From Flavobacterium hungaricum (lineage in GTDB: Bacteria > Bacteroidota > Bacteroidia > Flavobacteriales > Flavobacteriaceae): 64,000 bases of DNA. The notes beneath the pieces are model-generated. The model was not told where the DNA came from. It did not search any database and worked only from the letters and a program-made list of their open reading frames with translations. This document shows, one piece after another, positions 11,462-21,219 of this stretch (its first letter is position 1; each line of letters begins with the position of its first letter). The position numbers were made by a program, and so were the translations under genes. Location: the NCBI RefSeq assembly GCF_015182285.1, contig NZ_PRDM01000001.1:1-64000 (forward strand), written 5' to 3'.

Positions 11462-14359
11462 ATGTCTTTTACAGAAAAAGAAACCTATGACCCTATGTGT
11501 TTAAAAACTAAAATAGTATACGTTTTATCGCTTTTCCTCATCGGATTAAGCACAAAATCGTATGCGATAAATCCAGAAAAATATGTAGTGAATCAGGCTT
11601 CTGCCGAAAATTTTCCTTTGGTTTCAAAAGGAAAAACGGCATCGATTTTAGTTAGTGATAAAGATTTTGAGGGAGTTTTAAAAGTAACGGGACATTTAGA
11701 AAACGACATTTTCAAAGTTTCAGATTTACATCCCAAAAGAATAAAAAAAATAGCAGAAGCCGAAGATTTCGTAGTGATTATCGGAACACTCGGAAAAAGC
11801 GAAATCATCGATCAATTAGTAAAAAAAGGAAAAATTGATGCCGCCCAACTTCGTGGAAAATGGGAAAAATTTACAACGCAAATTGTTGAAAATCCCTTTA
11901 AAGGAATCAAAAAAGCCTTGGTAATTGCGGGTTCAGACAAAAGAGGAACGATTTACGGAATTTACGATTTATCCAATCAAATAGGTGTTTCGCCTTGGTA
12001 TTTCTGGGCAGACGTTCCAGTGAAGAAACAATCAGAATTGCACGTTTTGCCTGGAATTCATTCGCAGGGAGAACCAAAAGTAAAATACAGAGGAATTTTT
12101 ATAAACGATGAGGCGCCGGCTTTATCTGGCTGGGCATTCGAAAAATTAGGCGGATTTAATTCCAAATTTTACGATAAAGTTTTTGAATTGATTTTGCGAA
12201 TGAAAGGCAACTATTTATGGCCGGCAATGTGGGGCAGAATGTTTTATGTTGAAGATCCGCAGAATGCTGTTTTAGCCGACAAATACGGAATAGTAATGGG
12301 AACTTCGCATCACGAACCACTCACGCGAGCGCATGCCGAGTGGGGGAAATCGAATGGGAAATGGGATTTTAGTACTAATTCTGAATCTTTGGTTCAATTC
12401 TGGAAAGATGGAATTAAAAGAATGGGAAACAAAGAAACCATTGTAACTGTTGGAATGCGTGGTGACGGCGACGAACCCATGACGGAAGGAACGGCAATTG
12501 AATTATTAGAAAATATCGTAAAAACCCAACGGAATATCATTGCAGAAGTCACGAAGAAACCTGCCGAAGAAACGCCTCAAATGTGGGCACTTTACAAAGA
12601 AGTTCAGGATTATTACGACAAAGGAATGCGAGTTCCCGACGATGTAACGCTTTTGTTATGCGATGATAATTGGGGAAATATCCGCAAACTTCCAGAATTG
12701 AACGCCAAAACCAGAAAAGGCGGTTACGGTATTTATTATCATTTTGATTACGTAGGCGGTCCGCGAAATTACAAATGGATCAATACCAATCAGATCGAAA
12801 GAGTTTGGGAACAAATGGATCTGGCGTATCAATATGGCGTTGATAAAATCTGGATTGTAAATGTAGGGGATATCAAACCAATGGAATTTCCAACCGAATT
12901 TTTTCTTGATATTGCTTGGAATCCCGAAAAATTCAATGCCGGAAATTTAGATCACTATTATAGAAATTGTGCAAAAGAGAATTTTGGAAATCAGTTTTCA
13001 GAAGAAATTGCCGAAATTCTAAAATTATATACCAAATACAACGCACGTAGAAAACCAGAATTATTAGATGCGGCTACCTACAGTATTACCAATTATAATG
13101 AAGCAGATCGGGTTGTTGCAGATTATCAAAAATTGGCTGAAAAAGCTCATTTGATAAACGAAAAATTACAGCCAGAATACAAAGATGCTTTTTATCAGTT
13201 GGTTTTATTTCCGGTTTTAGCGAGTTCAAATTTAAATGAGTTGTATGTGGCAGCAGCTAAAAATCAGTTGTATGCAGAGCAGGGAAATGCCGCTGCAAAT
13301 TTGTATGCTGAAAAAGTAAAAACGTTATTTGAAAAAGACGCTGAGCTCACCAATTTTTATCACACCAAATTAGCAGACGGCAAATGGAATCACATGATGG
13401 CTCAGACGCATATTGGTTATGATAATTGGCAGCAGCCGGACAAAAATGTGATACCAAAAACCAAGTTAGTTTATTATGACACAACTTCAAATCCAGCAGT
13501 TACGGCGGAGGGCAGTAAAGAAGTTTATGATTCAAAAAGTACTAAAACAATTGTGCTTCCAGATTTAAATTCTTTAGAGAATAATGCCACCTATGTTGAG
13601 GTATCTAATAGAGGTGTAAAATCTTTTCAGTTTAGGATTGAGAATAAAAACGATTGGATTTTGTTTTCTTTTTCTAAAGGAACAGTTGCTTTCGAAAAAA
13701 GAATTGCAATCCGAATCGATTGGAAAAAAGCGCCCAAAGGAATTACCAATTGCCAGTTTACCATTTTAGCAGATGATAAAAGACATAAAGTAGAACTGAA
13801 AATTAATAATATCGATTCTGATAAAATTAAAGGTTTTGTAGAAAACAACGGTTATATTTCAATAGAAAGTAAAAATTATTCAAATGCAATAAATTCGGAG
13901 GTAGTAAAGTGGACTATAATTCCAAATCTTGGTAAAACAGATTCTGGAATAACGATTAAACCTTCGAATATTCAGACTATTGCAGTTTCAGGGCAATCAC
14001 CAAGACTGGAATACGACGTTCATTTTTTCAGTAAAGGAAAGGTAAAAGTACATGCTTATTTTTCGCCGACAATAAATTTTAAGTTTGGAGAAGGCTTAAA
14101 ATACGGAATTGGCTTTGATTCTGAAAAACCGCAAATTATGAATTTGAATGCTGATTCTTCAGAAAAAAGCTGGGCTGCATCTGTTGCAGCTAACATTAAA
14201 ATTATAACGTCCACACATCAAATAGAAAATTCGGGGAATCATGTTTTGAAGATTTACGCGATTGATCCGGCTTTGGTGCTGCAAAAAATTGTAATTGAGA
14301 CCGAAGATGGAAAAGTTTTGGATTCGTATTTGGGTCCTCCGGAGAGTTTTAAGAAATGA
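11462..14359 (+). CDS. GH115 alpha-(4-O-methyl)-glucuronidase
   Basis: The large enzyme (965 residues) fits GH115 along its length. An N-terminal domain is followed by the barrel signature YRGIFINDEAPALSGWA, then RMKGNYLWPAMWG, GTSHHEPLTRAHAEW and VGMRGDGDEPM, with a C-terminal beta-sandwich region from about residue 690. GH115 enzymes remove glucuronate from internal xylose units of polymeric xylan, complementing GH67. A signal peptide (LSLFLIGLSTKSYA) follows the Met at 11495, so translation may really start there rather than at 11462. The predicted location is periplasmic or exported. The upstream 82 bp contain only repeat sequence. Confidence 0.93.
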   Translation: MSFTEKETYDPMCLKTKIVYVLSLFLIGLSTKSYAINPEKYVVNQASAENFPLVSKGKTASILVSDKDFEGVLKVTGHLENDIFKVSDLHPKRIKKIAEAEDFVVIIGTLGKSEIIDQLVKKGKIDAAQLRGKWEKFTTQIVENPFKGIKKALVIAGSDKRGTIYGIYDLSNQIGVSPWYFWADVPVKKQSELHVLPGIHSQGEPKVKYRGIFINDEAPALSGWAFEKLGGFNSKFYDKVFELILRMKGNYLWPAMWGRMFYVEDPQNAVLADKYGIVMGTSHHEPLTRAHAEWGKSNGKWDFSTNSESLVQFWKDGIKRMGNKETIVTVGMRGDGDEPMTEGTAIELLENIVKTQRNIIAEVTKKPAEETPQMWALYKEVQDYYDKGMRVPDDVTLLLCDDNWGNIRKLPELNAKTRKGGYGIYYHFDYVGGPRNYKWINTNQIERVWEQMDLAYQYGVDKIWIVNVGDIKPMEFPTEFFLDIAWNPEKFNAGNLDHYYRNCAKENFGNQFSEEIAEILKLYTKYNARRKPELLDAATYSITNYNEADRVVADYQKLAEKAHLINEKLQPEYKDAFYQLVLFPVLASSNLNELYVAAAKNQLYAEQGNAAANLYAEKVKTLFEKDAELTNFYHTKLADGKWNHMMAQTHIGYDNWQQPDKNVIPKTKLVYYDTTSNPAVTAEGSKEVYDSKSTKTIVLPDLNSLENNATYVEVSNRGVKSFQFRIENKNDWILFSFSKGTVAFEKRIAIRIDWKKAPKGITNCQFTILADDKRHKVELKINNIDSDKIKGFVENNGYISIESKNYSNAINSEVVKWTIIPNLGKTDSGITIKPSNIQTIAVSGQSPRLEYDVHFFSKGKVKVHAYFSPTINFKFGEGLKYGIGFDSEKPQIMNLNADSSEKSWAASVAANIKIITSTHQIENSGNHVLKIYAIDPALVLQKIVIETEDGKVLDSYLGPPESFKK

Positions 14360-14398
14360 TTCAATAACGTAACACATTAAGTTTGTTTATTTGGATGG

Positions 14399-14512
14399 GG
14401 AAGACTCTCCGCAACGAAAATCTCCAATCTTTGTAGAGTTTCTTACGAAGATTTGCTTCGCCTATTCGCTATCGCTCGAGTCTCCTTCGTCGAAATGACA
14501 AGATCGACGGTA
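14399..14512. repeat. Intergenic repeat, truncated copy of the GTCATTTCGACGAAGGAGA family
   Basis: The arm CTCGAGTCTCCTTCGTCGAA and the preceding TTTCTTACGAAGATTTGCTT match parts of 22949-23077 in direct or inverted orientation. The second terminal arm is missing. The segment lies between GH115 and the GH10 gene. Confidence 0.75.
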
Positions 14513-14564
14513 GTTGCTGCGGATTTAGAAAGGAAAAACTATTAACTATTTAAACCAAAAAGAT

Positions 14565-15674
14565 ATGAAATTTATTAACCCTTATTTGTTTGTCGTCACC
14601 ACTTTGCTGTCTGTAAGTTGTACATCACAAAAAGAAACCGCTTCATTAAAAGAGGTTTATAAAAACGATTTCTACATCGGAGCTGCTTTAAGCGCAGATC
14701 AAATTGAAGAAAAAGATGCTAAAGCAGATTCGTTAATTCGAAAAGAATTTAATGCCATTACTGCAGAAAATATCATGAAATCGATGTACACGCATCCGCA
14801 AAAAGACCAATACGATTTTGCTTTATCGGATAAATTTGTGGCGTACGGCGAGAAAAATAAAATGTTTATTCACGGACATACGTTGATCTGGCACAGCCAA
14901 TTAGCGCCCTGGATGGAGAAAATTGCAGACAGTACCGAAATGAAAACTTTTATGAAGGATCACATTACCACGATTGTTTCCAGATACAAAGGAAGAATCG
15001 ATTCTTGGGATGTGGTGAATGAAGCTTTAAACGAAGATGGGACCTTAAGAAAATCGGTTTTTTTGAATACATTGGGCGAGAAATATCTGGTTGATGCTTT
15101 TAAACTGGCAGAAAAAGCCGATCCAAAAGTGGATTTGTATTATAACGATTATAATCTTGAAGATCCTGCAAAAAGGGCTGGAGCTATAGCTTTAATCAAA
15201 AAAATAAAAGCGGCGGGCGGAAAAATTGACGGAGTAGGAAGTCAGGGACATTGGAATTTAAATAGTCCATCATTAGAAGAAATTGAAAAAAGCATTTTAG
15301 AATATTCGGCTTTAGGAATCAAAGTTGCTTTTACAGAATTGGATATTACTGTTTTACCAAATCCGTGGGACTTAAAAGGAGCAGATGTAAATCAGAAATT
15401 TGAAGGAAATCCAAAAATGAATCGCTACCCTGAAAAACTCCCAGATTCAATTCAAAACAAATTGGCAGCACGTTACGCTTCGATTTTTAAATTATTTTTA
15501 AAACACAAAGACAAAATCAGCCGTGTTACTTTTTGGGGAGTTTACGATGGACAATCGTGGTTAAACGACTGGCCGATAAAAGGAAGAACGAATTATCCGC
15601 TTCCTTTTGATGCCGATTTCAAGCATAAAAAAGCATACGATAGTATTTTGAATTTAAAAAAGACTGAAGAATAA
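14565..15674 (+). CDS. GH10 endo-beta-1,4-xylanase, lipoprotein
   Basis: The 369-residue enzyme has a lipoprotein signal (LLSVSC, Cys about residue 19) and an uninterrupted GH10 barrel. Motifs are NAITAENIMK, HGHTLIWHSQ, the acid/base E153 in WDVVNEALN and the nucleophile E258 in AFTELDI. It cuts internal xylan or xylo-oligosaccharide linkages. It is likely anchored in the periplasm or outer membrane, working beside the larger CBM-bearing GH10 at 30600. It has its own 200-bp upstream spacer filled with repeat DNA and no CAACCGATTG site, so it may be read from the GH115 side. Confidence 0.95.
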   Translation: MKFINPYLFVVTTLLSVSCTSQKETASLKEVYKNDFYIGAALSADQIEEKDAKADSLIRKEFNAITAENIMKSMYTHPQKDQYDFALSDKFVAYGEKNKMFIHGHTLIWHSQLAPWMEKIADSTEMKTFMKDHITTIVSRYKGRIDSWDVVNEALNEDGTLRKSVFLNTLGEKYLVDAFKLAEKADPKVDLYYNDYNLEDPAKRAGAIALIKKIKAAGGKIDGVGSQGHWNLNSPSLEEIEKSILEYSALGIKVAFTELDITVLPNPWDLKGADVNQKFEGNPKMNRYPEKLPDSIQNKLAARYASIFKLFLKHKDKISRVTFWGVYDGQSWLNDWPIKGRTNYPLPFDADFKHKKAYDSILNLKKTEE

Positions 15675-15709
15675 TTAGTCAAATGCGTTTCCGATTGAAA
15701 GAATAGTAG

Positions 15710-15719
15710 CAATCGGTTG
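15710..15719 (-). promoter_or_regulatory. Putative LacI-type operator O2 (complement of CAACCGATTG)
   Basis: CAATCGGTTG reads as the same 10-bp motif on the minus strand. It lies 78 bp upstream of O3, with the -33 box of the transporter promoter between them. Confidence 0.65.
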
Positions 15720-15754
15720 TTTTTAAAAATATTCTTGAAATAAAGTAAACTAAA

Positions 15755-15785
15755 TTTGCGTAATATGTTTTTTTATCTAAATTTA
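15755..15785 (+). promoter_or_regulatory. Predicted promoter of the symporter operon
   Basis: A -33 TTTG (15755-15758) is followed after 19 bp by TAAATTTA (15778-15785), close to the TAnnTTTG -7 box. Operator O3 begins 3 bp further on, over the likely transcription start. Confidence 0.6.
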
Positions 15786-15787
15786 CA

Positions 15788-15797
15788 CAACCGATTG
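15788..15797 (+). promoter_or_regulatory. Putative LacI-type operator O3 (CAACCGATTG)
   Basis: Exact copy of the 10-bp motif, in the context ACACAACCGATTGTTT. It sits just after a -7-like box and 135 bp before the GPH symporter start. Confidence 0.7.
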
Positions 15798-15931
15798 TTT
15801 TAATTGTTTCAACGTTTTTTCTGCAAGGTTTTAGAAACTTTGCAGATATATGATAAGCATTATAAAAACAATTTAAAATCTGGAAGGTTTCGAAAACCTT
15901 GCTAGACAACTAACTAACCACAAACCACAAA

Positions 15932-17365
15932 ATGAATAACATTTCACAAAAATTATCCATCAAAGAGAAAATAGGATACAGCTTAGGAGACTTGGCCGCT
16001 AATCTGGTTTTTCAGACTTTGATGACGTATCTGGCTTATTTCTATACTGATATTTACGGATTATCGCCAACCGATTCTTCTATCATCATGTTGATTGTGG
16101 GTTTGATTGCGGCTTTTATTTTTAACCCTATTATTGGAGTTTTGGCAGACAGAACGAGTACGAAATGGGGAAAATTCAGACCTTGGATCTTAGCAACAGC
16201 AATTCCGCTTGGTGTAGTGGCACTTTTAGCCTTTTCTACTCCTGATTTTTCGTATAAAGGAAAAGTTATTTATGCCGTTGTAACGTACACTTTACTACTG
16301 CTTTTTTATGCTGCAAACAATCTGCCGTATTCTGCACTCAGTGGTGTCATTACGGGCGATATGGGTGAACGAAACAGTATGTCGTCGTATCGTTTTGTGG
16401 CGGTAATGTTTGCGCAATTCTTTGTTCAGGTTTTTATGCTTGGTATTATCAAAAGTGCTGGAAATGGTGATAAAGCGATCGGAATTGAAAAAGTGATGAC
16501 CGCTTTGGCAATTATCGGAACTATTATGTTGATCATTACTTTTTTGACCACCAAAGAAAGAATTATTCCAAAACCAGAACAAAAATCAAGTATAAAAGAA
16601 GATTTGAGCGATTTGGTAAAAAACAGACCGTGGGTAATTATGCTTTCGCTGACAACTTTGGTTTTTGTGACTTTAGCCATGAAAGGCGGTTCGTATGTGT
16701 ATTATTTTGAGAATTACGTCAACAAAGAGCAGCTGGCTGTTTTTATTGAGCCTATTTTGAATTTTCTATCCAATATTGGATTGAATCATTTTGGAAACGA
16801 TCCTATTGCTGCAGGCTTCGGACTTTTTAATGCCGGCGGTATTATCTTTATGATTGTTGGGATTACGTTGTCTAAAAGTCTTGCGGACAAATATGGAAAG
16901 CGAAATGTTTTCGGAATATTTCTGTTTATTTCAACCTTATTTATTATCGCTTTTTACTTTTTTCCATCGACTTCTATTTCGCTTATATTTTTCTCTCAGA
17001 TCCTGCACGGCTTTTTCTACGGAATCACAATCCCGATTCTTTGGGCGATGATTGCCGATGTTGCGGATTATTCAGAGTGGCTCAATAACCGTCGTGCGAC
17101 TGCTATAATTTTTTCTGCCATGATGGTAGGTTTAAAAGCAGGTTTGAGTATTGGAGGCGCTGTAACGACTTTGGTTTTAGGTTCCTTTCATTACGTTGCC
17201 AATGCCGCTGTTCAGACAGCATCTGCAGTAAACGGAATCAAATTATTGGTGAGTATTTTTCCAGCAATTCCATTTTTGATTGGTGCGGGATTATTGTTTT
17301 TCTATAAAATCAATAAAGAAATGGAAGTTCAGATTGAAAAAGATTTAAGAGAAAGAAGAAATTAA
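15932..17365 (+). CDS. GPH-family sugar:cation symporter (xyloside transporter)
   Basis: The 477-residue membrane protein has about 12 hydrophobic segments. Its N-terminus is typical of the glycoside-pentoside-hexuronide family (LSIKEKIGYSLGDLAANLVF), and it carries the conserved loop GVLADRTSTKWGKFRPW. It also has the second-half motif DVADYSEW. It probably moves xylo-oligosaccharides, xylosides or aldouronates across the inner membrane with a cation. It is followed after 29 bp by a cytoplasmic GH43, a common transporter-hydrolase pair. The promoter region carries two operator-like sites. Confidence 0.92.
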   Translation: MNNISQKLSIKEKIGYSLGDLAANLVFQTLMTYLAYFYTDIYGLSPTDSSIIMLIVGLIAAFIFNPIIGVLADRTSTKWGKFRPWILATAIPLGVVALLAFSTPDFSYKGKVIYAVVTYTLLLLFYAANNLPYSALSGVITGDMGERNSMSSYRFVAVMFAQFFVQVFMLGIIKSAGNGDKAIGIEKVMTALAIIGTIMLIITFLTTKERIIPKPEQKSSIKEDLSDLVKNRPWVIMLSLTTLVFVTLAMKGGSYVYYFENYVNKEQLAVFIEPILNFLSNIGLNHFGNDPIAAGFGLFNAGGIIFMIVGITLSKSLADKYGKRNVFGIFLFISTLFIIAFYFFPSTSISLIFFSQILHGFFYGITIPILWAMIADVADYSEWLNNRRATAIIFSAMMVGLKAGLSIGGAVTTLVLGSFHYVANAAVQTASAVNGIKLLVSIFPAIPFLIGAGLLFFYKINKEMEVQIEKDLRERRN

Positions 17366-17393
17366 AATTAATTAAAAAACATAAAAAAAGAGT

Positions 17394-18428
17394 ATGCCTG
17401 AAGATAGTATTGAAAAAATTAATTTTGAGGAGATTAACGAAACGGCGATTTCAAAACCTTTAGTTTCTCATATTTACACCGCAGATCCGTCTGCGCATGT
17501 ATTTAATGGTAAAATATATATTTATCCATCGCATGACATTGACGCCGGGATTCCGTTTAACGATAACGGAGATCATTTTGGGATGGAAGATTATCATGTG
17601 TTTTCTATGGAAAACATTTCATCCGAAGCTGTAGACAATGGAGTTGCATTGCATGTCGATGATGTGGCCTGGGCCGAAAAACAAATGTGGGCGCCGGATG
17701 CCGCTTGTAAAAACGGAAAATATTATCTGTACTTTCCAGCCAAACGTGCCAACGGAATTTTTCAGATTGGTGTTGCTGTAAGCGACTCTCCTGTAGGGCC
17801 TTTTGTTCCAGAAAAAGAAGCGATAAAAGGAAGTTACAGCATTGATCCTGCTGTTTTTGAAGACGAAGACGGCAGACATTATATTTATTTTGGAGGCATT
17901 TGGGGCGGACAACTGCAGAAATACCGAAATAATAAGTATGATGAAAATAATGAAGAGCCTTCTGGAAGTGAACCTGCTTTAGGTCCAATTGCAGCGAGAC
18001 TTCGAGAGGATATGCTGGAGTTTGATGAAGAACCAAAAGAAATCAAAATTCTGGATGAAAACGGAGAAAACCTGCTGGCTGGCGATAACGACCGCCGCTT
18101 TTTTGAAGCTTCCTGGGTTCATAAATACAACGGAAAATATTATTTCTCTTATTCTACGGGAGATACGCATTTTATTTGTTACGCGATTGGCGACAATCCG
18201 TATGGGCCGTTTACATATCAGGGTAGAATTTTGAATCCGGTTGTGGGATGGACTTCGCATCATTCGATTTGTGAGGTTGAAGGCGAATGGTACTTATTTT
18301 ACCATGATTCGAGTTTGTCAAAAGGGGTTACGCATCTGCGAAGTATGAAAGTAACCAAAATTGATTATCTCGAAGACGGTTCTATTATTACGATTGATCC
18401 GTATGGGATAAGAAGATTGTTTGATTAA
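17394..18428 (+). CDS. GH43 beta-xylosidase / alpha-L-arabinofuranosidase, cytoplasmic
   Basis: The 344-residue protein has no signal peptide and folds as a five-bladed propeller by motif. The general base would be D31 in YTADPSAH, the pKa modulator D151 in SIDPAV and the acid E238 in FFEASW. It would split imported xylo-oligosaccharides (or arabinosides) into monomers for XylA and XylB. Its single-domain length suits a cytosolic GH43. It forms one transcript with the upstream symporter. Which activity dominates cannot be told from sequence. Confidence 0.9.
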   Translation: MPEDSIEKINFEEINETAISKPLVSHIYTADPSAHVFNGKIYIYPSHDIDAGIPFNDNGDHFGMEDYHVFSMENISSEAVDNGVALHVDDVAWAEKQMWAPDAACKNGKYYLYFPAKRANGIFQIGVAVSDSPVGPFVPEKEAIKGSYSIDPAVFEDEDGRHYIYFGGIWGGQLQKYRNNKYDENNEEPSGSEPALGPIAARLREDMLEFDEEPKEIKILDENGENLLAGDNDRRFFEASWVHKYNGKYYFSYSTGDTHFICYAIGDNPYGPFTYQGRILNPVVGWTSHHSICEVEGEWYLFYHDSSLSKGVTHLRSMKVTKIDYLEDGSIITIDPYGIRRLFD

Positions 18429-18469
18429 AACTATATTTTATTAATAAAAAATGATGTGTCTTCTGAAAA

Positions 18470-18572
18470 CCGTTTGCGTGAGGGATAGCAGTGGAAAGCC
18501 CACAGCCTGACGAAGGAAGTGCGAGGACTTGAAACGGATAGCCCGGCCCGCCTTTTTCGGCGGGACACGCCC
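18470..18572 (+). ncRNA. Structured intergenic RNA or repeat, possibly Flavo-1-like
   Basis: The sequence is GC-rich against an AT-rich background and can form several nested helices. CCGTTT (18470-18475) pairs with AAACGG (18532-18537), and GTGG pairs with CCAC inside it. A 3' hairpin CCCGCC / GGCGGG (18547-18564) follows, and GCGTG (18476) can pair with CACGC (18566), giving a pseudoknot-like or switching fold. It lies after GH43 and 145 bp before the GntR gene. I recall similar GCGTGAGGGATAGCAGTGGA elements as repeated in flavobacteria. Assignment to the Rfam Flavo-1 RNA is a guess that needs a covariance-model search. Confidence 0.45.
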
Positions 18573-18697
18573 AAATTGTTCCTAATTAAAAAATTAAAAA
18601 GGAGCTTGGGTTACTTATAAAATTGCAAATTGAAAAATTAACAATTTTAATGTGGAAAAGAATTTTTTGTAAAACATTTTTAGCTACTTTAGCATAA

Positions 18698-18716
18698 CAG
18701 AACGGAACAGAACGGT
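18698..18716 (+). promoter_or_regulatory. Tandem ACAGAACGG repeat before the GntR start
   Basis: Two copies of ACAGAACGG, spaced exactly 10 bp apart, abut the ATG at 18717. This could be a binding site for the regulator itself or just part of the leader. Confidence 0.35.
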
Positions 18717-19724
18717 ATGCCAAAGGAAGAAGAAAAATTTGAGTTTATAATGAATCACGAAAGTGATATTCCGAAGTACCAGCAGCTGGTGGACGGAATT
18801 ACGAACGCCATTGCAGAGAATATTCTGCAGAAGGGTGATTTACTGCCTTCTGTAAACGTGATCTGCAAAACGTATCAGCTTTCGAGAGATACGGTTTTTA
18901 AGGCGTATTCGATTTTGAAGGATCAGAATGTGATTGATTCTGTGCCGAATAAAGGGTATTATGTGGCGGGAGAAACTAGAAAAGTGCTTTTGGTCTTAGA
19001 TACTTTTAAGGCATATAAAGAGGTTTTGTATCATTCTGTTGTCAATAATCTGCCGGATAATGTGATTACTGATGTACAATTTCATCATTATAATATTGAT
19101 GTTTTTAAAACGATCATTAATAACGGAATCGGCAAGTATTATAAATATGTGGTAATGAATTTTGACCACAAGGAGATCGGTCCGGCTTTGTCGGCAATCT
19201 CGAATGATAAACTCCTGCTGATCGACTGGAATATTCAAGCGAAAAAGAGCAGTAATTATGTTTTTCAGGATTTTGGAAAAGCATTTTATGAGGCGCTGAC
19301 AGCGGCAGTGGATTTGTTTAAAAAATATAAAAAGATAGAATTTCTATATCCGGATTTTACGAATCATCCGTGGGAAACGGTGGAGTTTTTTAAGAAGTTT
19401 TGTGCTGATTTTAGTTTTGAAAATGAAATTATTACAGATTCTAAAAAGTTTCAAATTGAAAAGGGAATCGCTTACATCAGTGTCAGCGACAGGATTTTGG
19501 GCGAATTTTTAGAACAATGCAAAGAAAAAGATTTTGAACCCGGAAAAGATGTTGGTTTTCTGTCTTATAACGAAACGCCAATGAAGAAATTTATTTACAA
19601 AGGAATTTCGGTTGTCTCAACTGATTTTAAGGAAATGGGAACCAAAGCAGCAGCATTTATAACGCACGATGAAGAAACGAAGTTTTACGTGCCAACCAAA
19701 TTAATTTTAAGAGAATCATTATAA
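18717..19724 (+). CDS. GntR-family regulator with sugar-binding domain, likely xylose control
   Basis: The 335-residue protein has a GntR winged helix (about residues 15-80: IPKYQQLVDGITNAI, GDLLPSVNVICKTYQLSRDT, VPNKGYYV). A LacI-like periplasmic-binding-protein domain fills the rest, as in AraR-type regulators. The stop codon is 4 bp from xylB, so it is the first gene of a xylB-xylA transcript. An inner Met at 18750 (MNHESDIPKY) fits the HTH start equally well. I infer it senses xylose or arabinose and controls this operon; the ligand is not proven. Confidence 0.88.
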   Translation: MPKEEEKFEFIMNHESDIPKYQQLVDGITNAIAENILQKGDLLPSVNVICKTYQLSRDTVFKAYSILKDQNVIDSVPNKGYYVAGETRKVLLVLDTFKAYKEVLYHSVVNNLPDNVITDVQFHHYNIDVFKTIINNGIGKYYKYVVMNFDHKEIGPALSAISNDKLLLIDWNIQAKKSSNYVFQDFGKAFYEALTAAVDLFKKYKKIEFLYPDFTNHPWETVEFFKKFCADFSFENEIITDSKKFQIEKGIAYISVSDRILGEFLEQCKEKDFEPGKDVGFLSYNETPMKKFIYKGISVVSTDFKEMGTKAAAFITHDEETKFYVPTKLILRESL

Positions 19725-19728
19725 AGTT

Positions 19729-21210
19729 ATGTATTATATAGGATATGATATTGGAAGTTCTTCTGTAAAAGCGGCAATCGTTGAGGCAGAAACGGGTAAG
19801 AAAGTAATTGTTTTGAACGAACCTCAAAACGAAATGGAAATTGTTTCGCTTCATCCCGATTGGGCAGAGCAGGATCCTGAAATGTGGTGGGAGTACATTT
19901 GTACGGCAACTAAAAGAGCTATTAAAGAATCGAATATTGATGCTTCTAAAATTCAGGGAGTTGGTATTTCGTATCAAATGCACGGATTGGTAATTGTTGA
20001 TAAAGAAAAAAATGCACTTCGCAATTCGATTATCTGGTGCGACAGCCGCGCGGTAGAAATTGGAAATAAGGCTTTTGCCGAAATTGGAGAGCAAAAATGC
20101 ATGGAACATTTATTGAATTCGCCTGGAAATTTTACAGCTTCTAAGCTAAAATGGGTAAAGGAAAATGAGCCTGAGATCTACAATAAAATCTATAAATACA
20201 TGCTTCCTGGAGATTATATCGCCTTGAAATTGACGGGTGAGGTAACGACAACCAAAAATGGTTTGTCTGAAGGAATGCTTTGGGATTATAAAGAAAATAA
20301 AGCAGCCGACTGGCTTTTGGAATATTACGGAATCGATACTTCGCTGACGCCGACCATTGTAGAAAATTTTTCGAATCAAGGGGTTATTAACGAAAAAGGA
20401 GCTCAGGAATCGGGACTTCCGGTGGGGATTCCGGTTGTTTACAGAGCGGGAGATCAGCCTAATAATGCTTTGGCTTTAAATGTTTTACATCCGGGAGAAG
20501 TGGCGGCTACAGGCGGAACTTCTGGTGTGTTTTATGCCGTAAGCGATGTTACTTCTGGAAAAAGCACCCGAGTAAACAATTTCGTTCATGTTAATTACGA
20601 ATTGGAAACGCCAAGAGTTGGTAAACTATTGAATATTAATGGAGCAGGAATTCAGTACAGATGGCTTCGTAATAATATGGGGAACGAAAGTTATGAAGCG
20701 ATGAACGAGAAAGCTTCAAATATTGAAATTGGTTCAGAAGGTGTTGTGGTAATTCCGTTTGGGAATGGTGCAGAGCGTATGTTCAACAACAAAAACATCG
20801 GAACTCATTTTCTAAATTTAAACCTAAACATTCATAACAGTGCGCATTTATTCAGGGCTTCTCTAGAAGGAATTGCATTTTCGTTTGTGTACGGAATGGA
20901 ATGCCTTAAAGATGATAATGCAGTAATTAATGTAATCAGAGCAGGAAATGATAATTTGTTTCGCTCAGAAATTTTCTCCAATACCGTAGCAACTTTAATC
21001 GGTTACGAAATTGAAATTTACAATACAACTGGTGCTGTTGGTGCAGCAAGAGCAGTGGGTTTAAAAGACGGTGATTATGATAAGTTTAGTTCTGGAATTA
21101 CGACTAACGATCATGTAATGACGTTTTTACCACTAAAAAATAAAGAAGAATACCAGAAAGCATACCAGAAATGGAAACAAGAATTGGAATTAATATTAAC
21201 AAATAAATAA
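19729..21210 (+). CDS. xylB: Xylulokinase
   Basis: The 493-residue FGGY kinase begins with the phosphate-binding YIGYDIGSSSVKAAIVE. It has the hinge MHGLVIVDKE and the second ATP-site motif VAATGGTSGVF. It phosphorylates D-xylulose to xylulose 5-phosphate in the cytosol. It sits 4 bp after the GntR regulator and 9 bp before xylose isomerase, which fixes the substrate better than sequence alone. Confidence 0.95.
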   Translation: MYYIGYDIGSSSVKAAIVEAETGKKVIVLNEPQNEMEIVSLHPDWAEQDPEMWWEYICTATKRAIKESNIDASKIQGVGISYQMHGLVIVDKEKNALRNSIIWCDSRAVEIGNKAFAEIGEQKCMEHLLNSPGNFTASKLKWVKENEPEIYNKIYKYMLPGDYIALKLTGEVTTTKNGLSEGMLWDYKENKAADWLLEYYGIDTSLTPTIVENFSNQGVINEKGAQESGLPVGIPVVYRAGDQPNNALALNVLHPGEVAATGGTSGVFYAVSDVTSGKSTRVNNFVHVNYELETPRVGKLLNINGAGIQYRWLRNNMGNESYEAMNEKASNIEIGSEGVVVIPFGNGAERMFNNKNIGTHFLNLNLNIHNSAHLFRASLEGIAFSFVYGMECLKDDNAVINVIRAGNDNLFRSEIFSNTVATLIGYEIEIYNTTGAVGAARAVGLKDGDYDKFSSGITTNDHVMTFLPLKNKEEYQKAYQKWKQELELILTNK

Positions 21211-21219
21211 AAAAACGAG

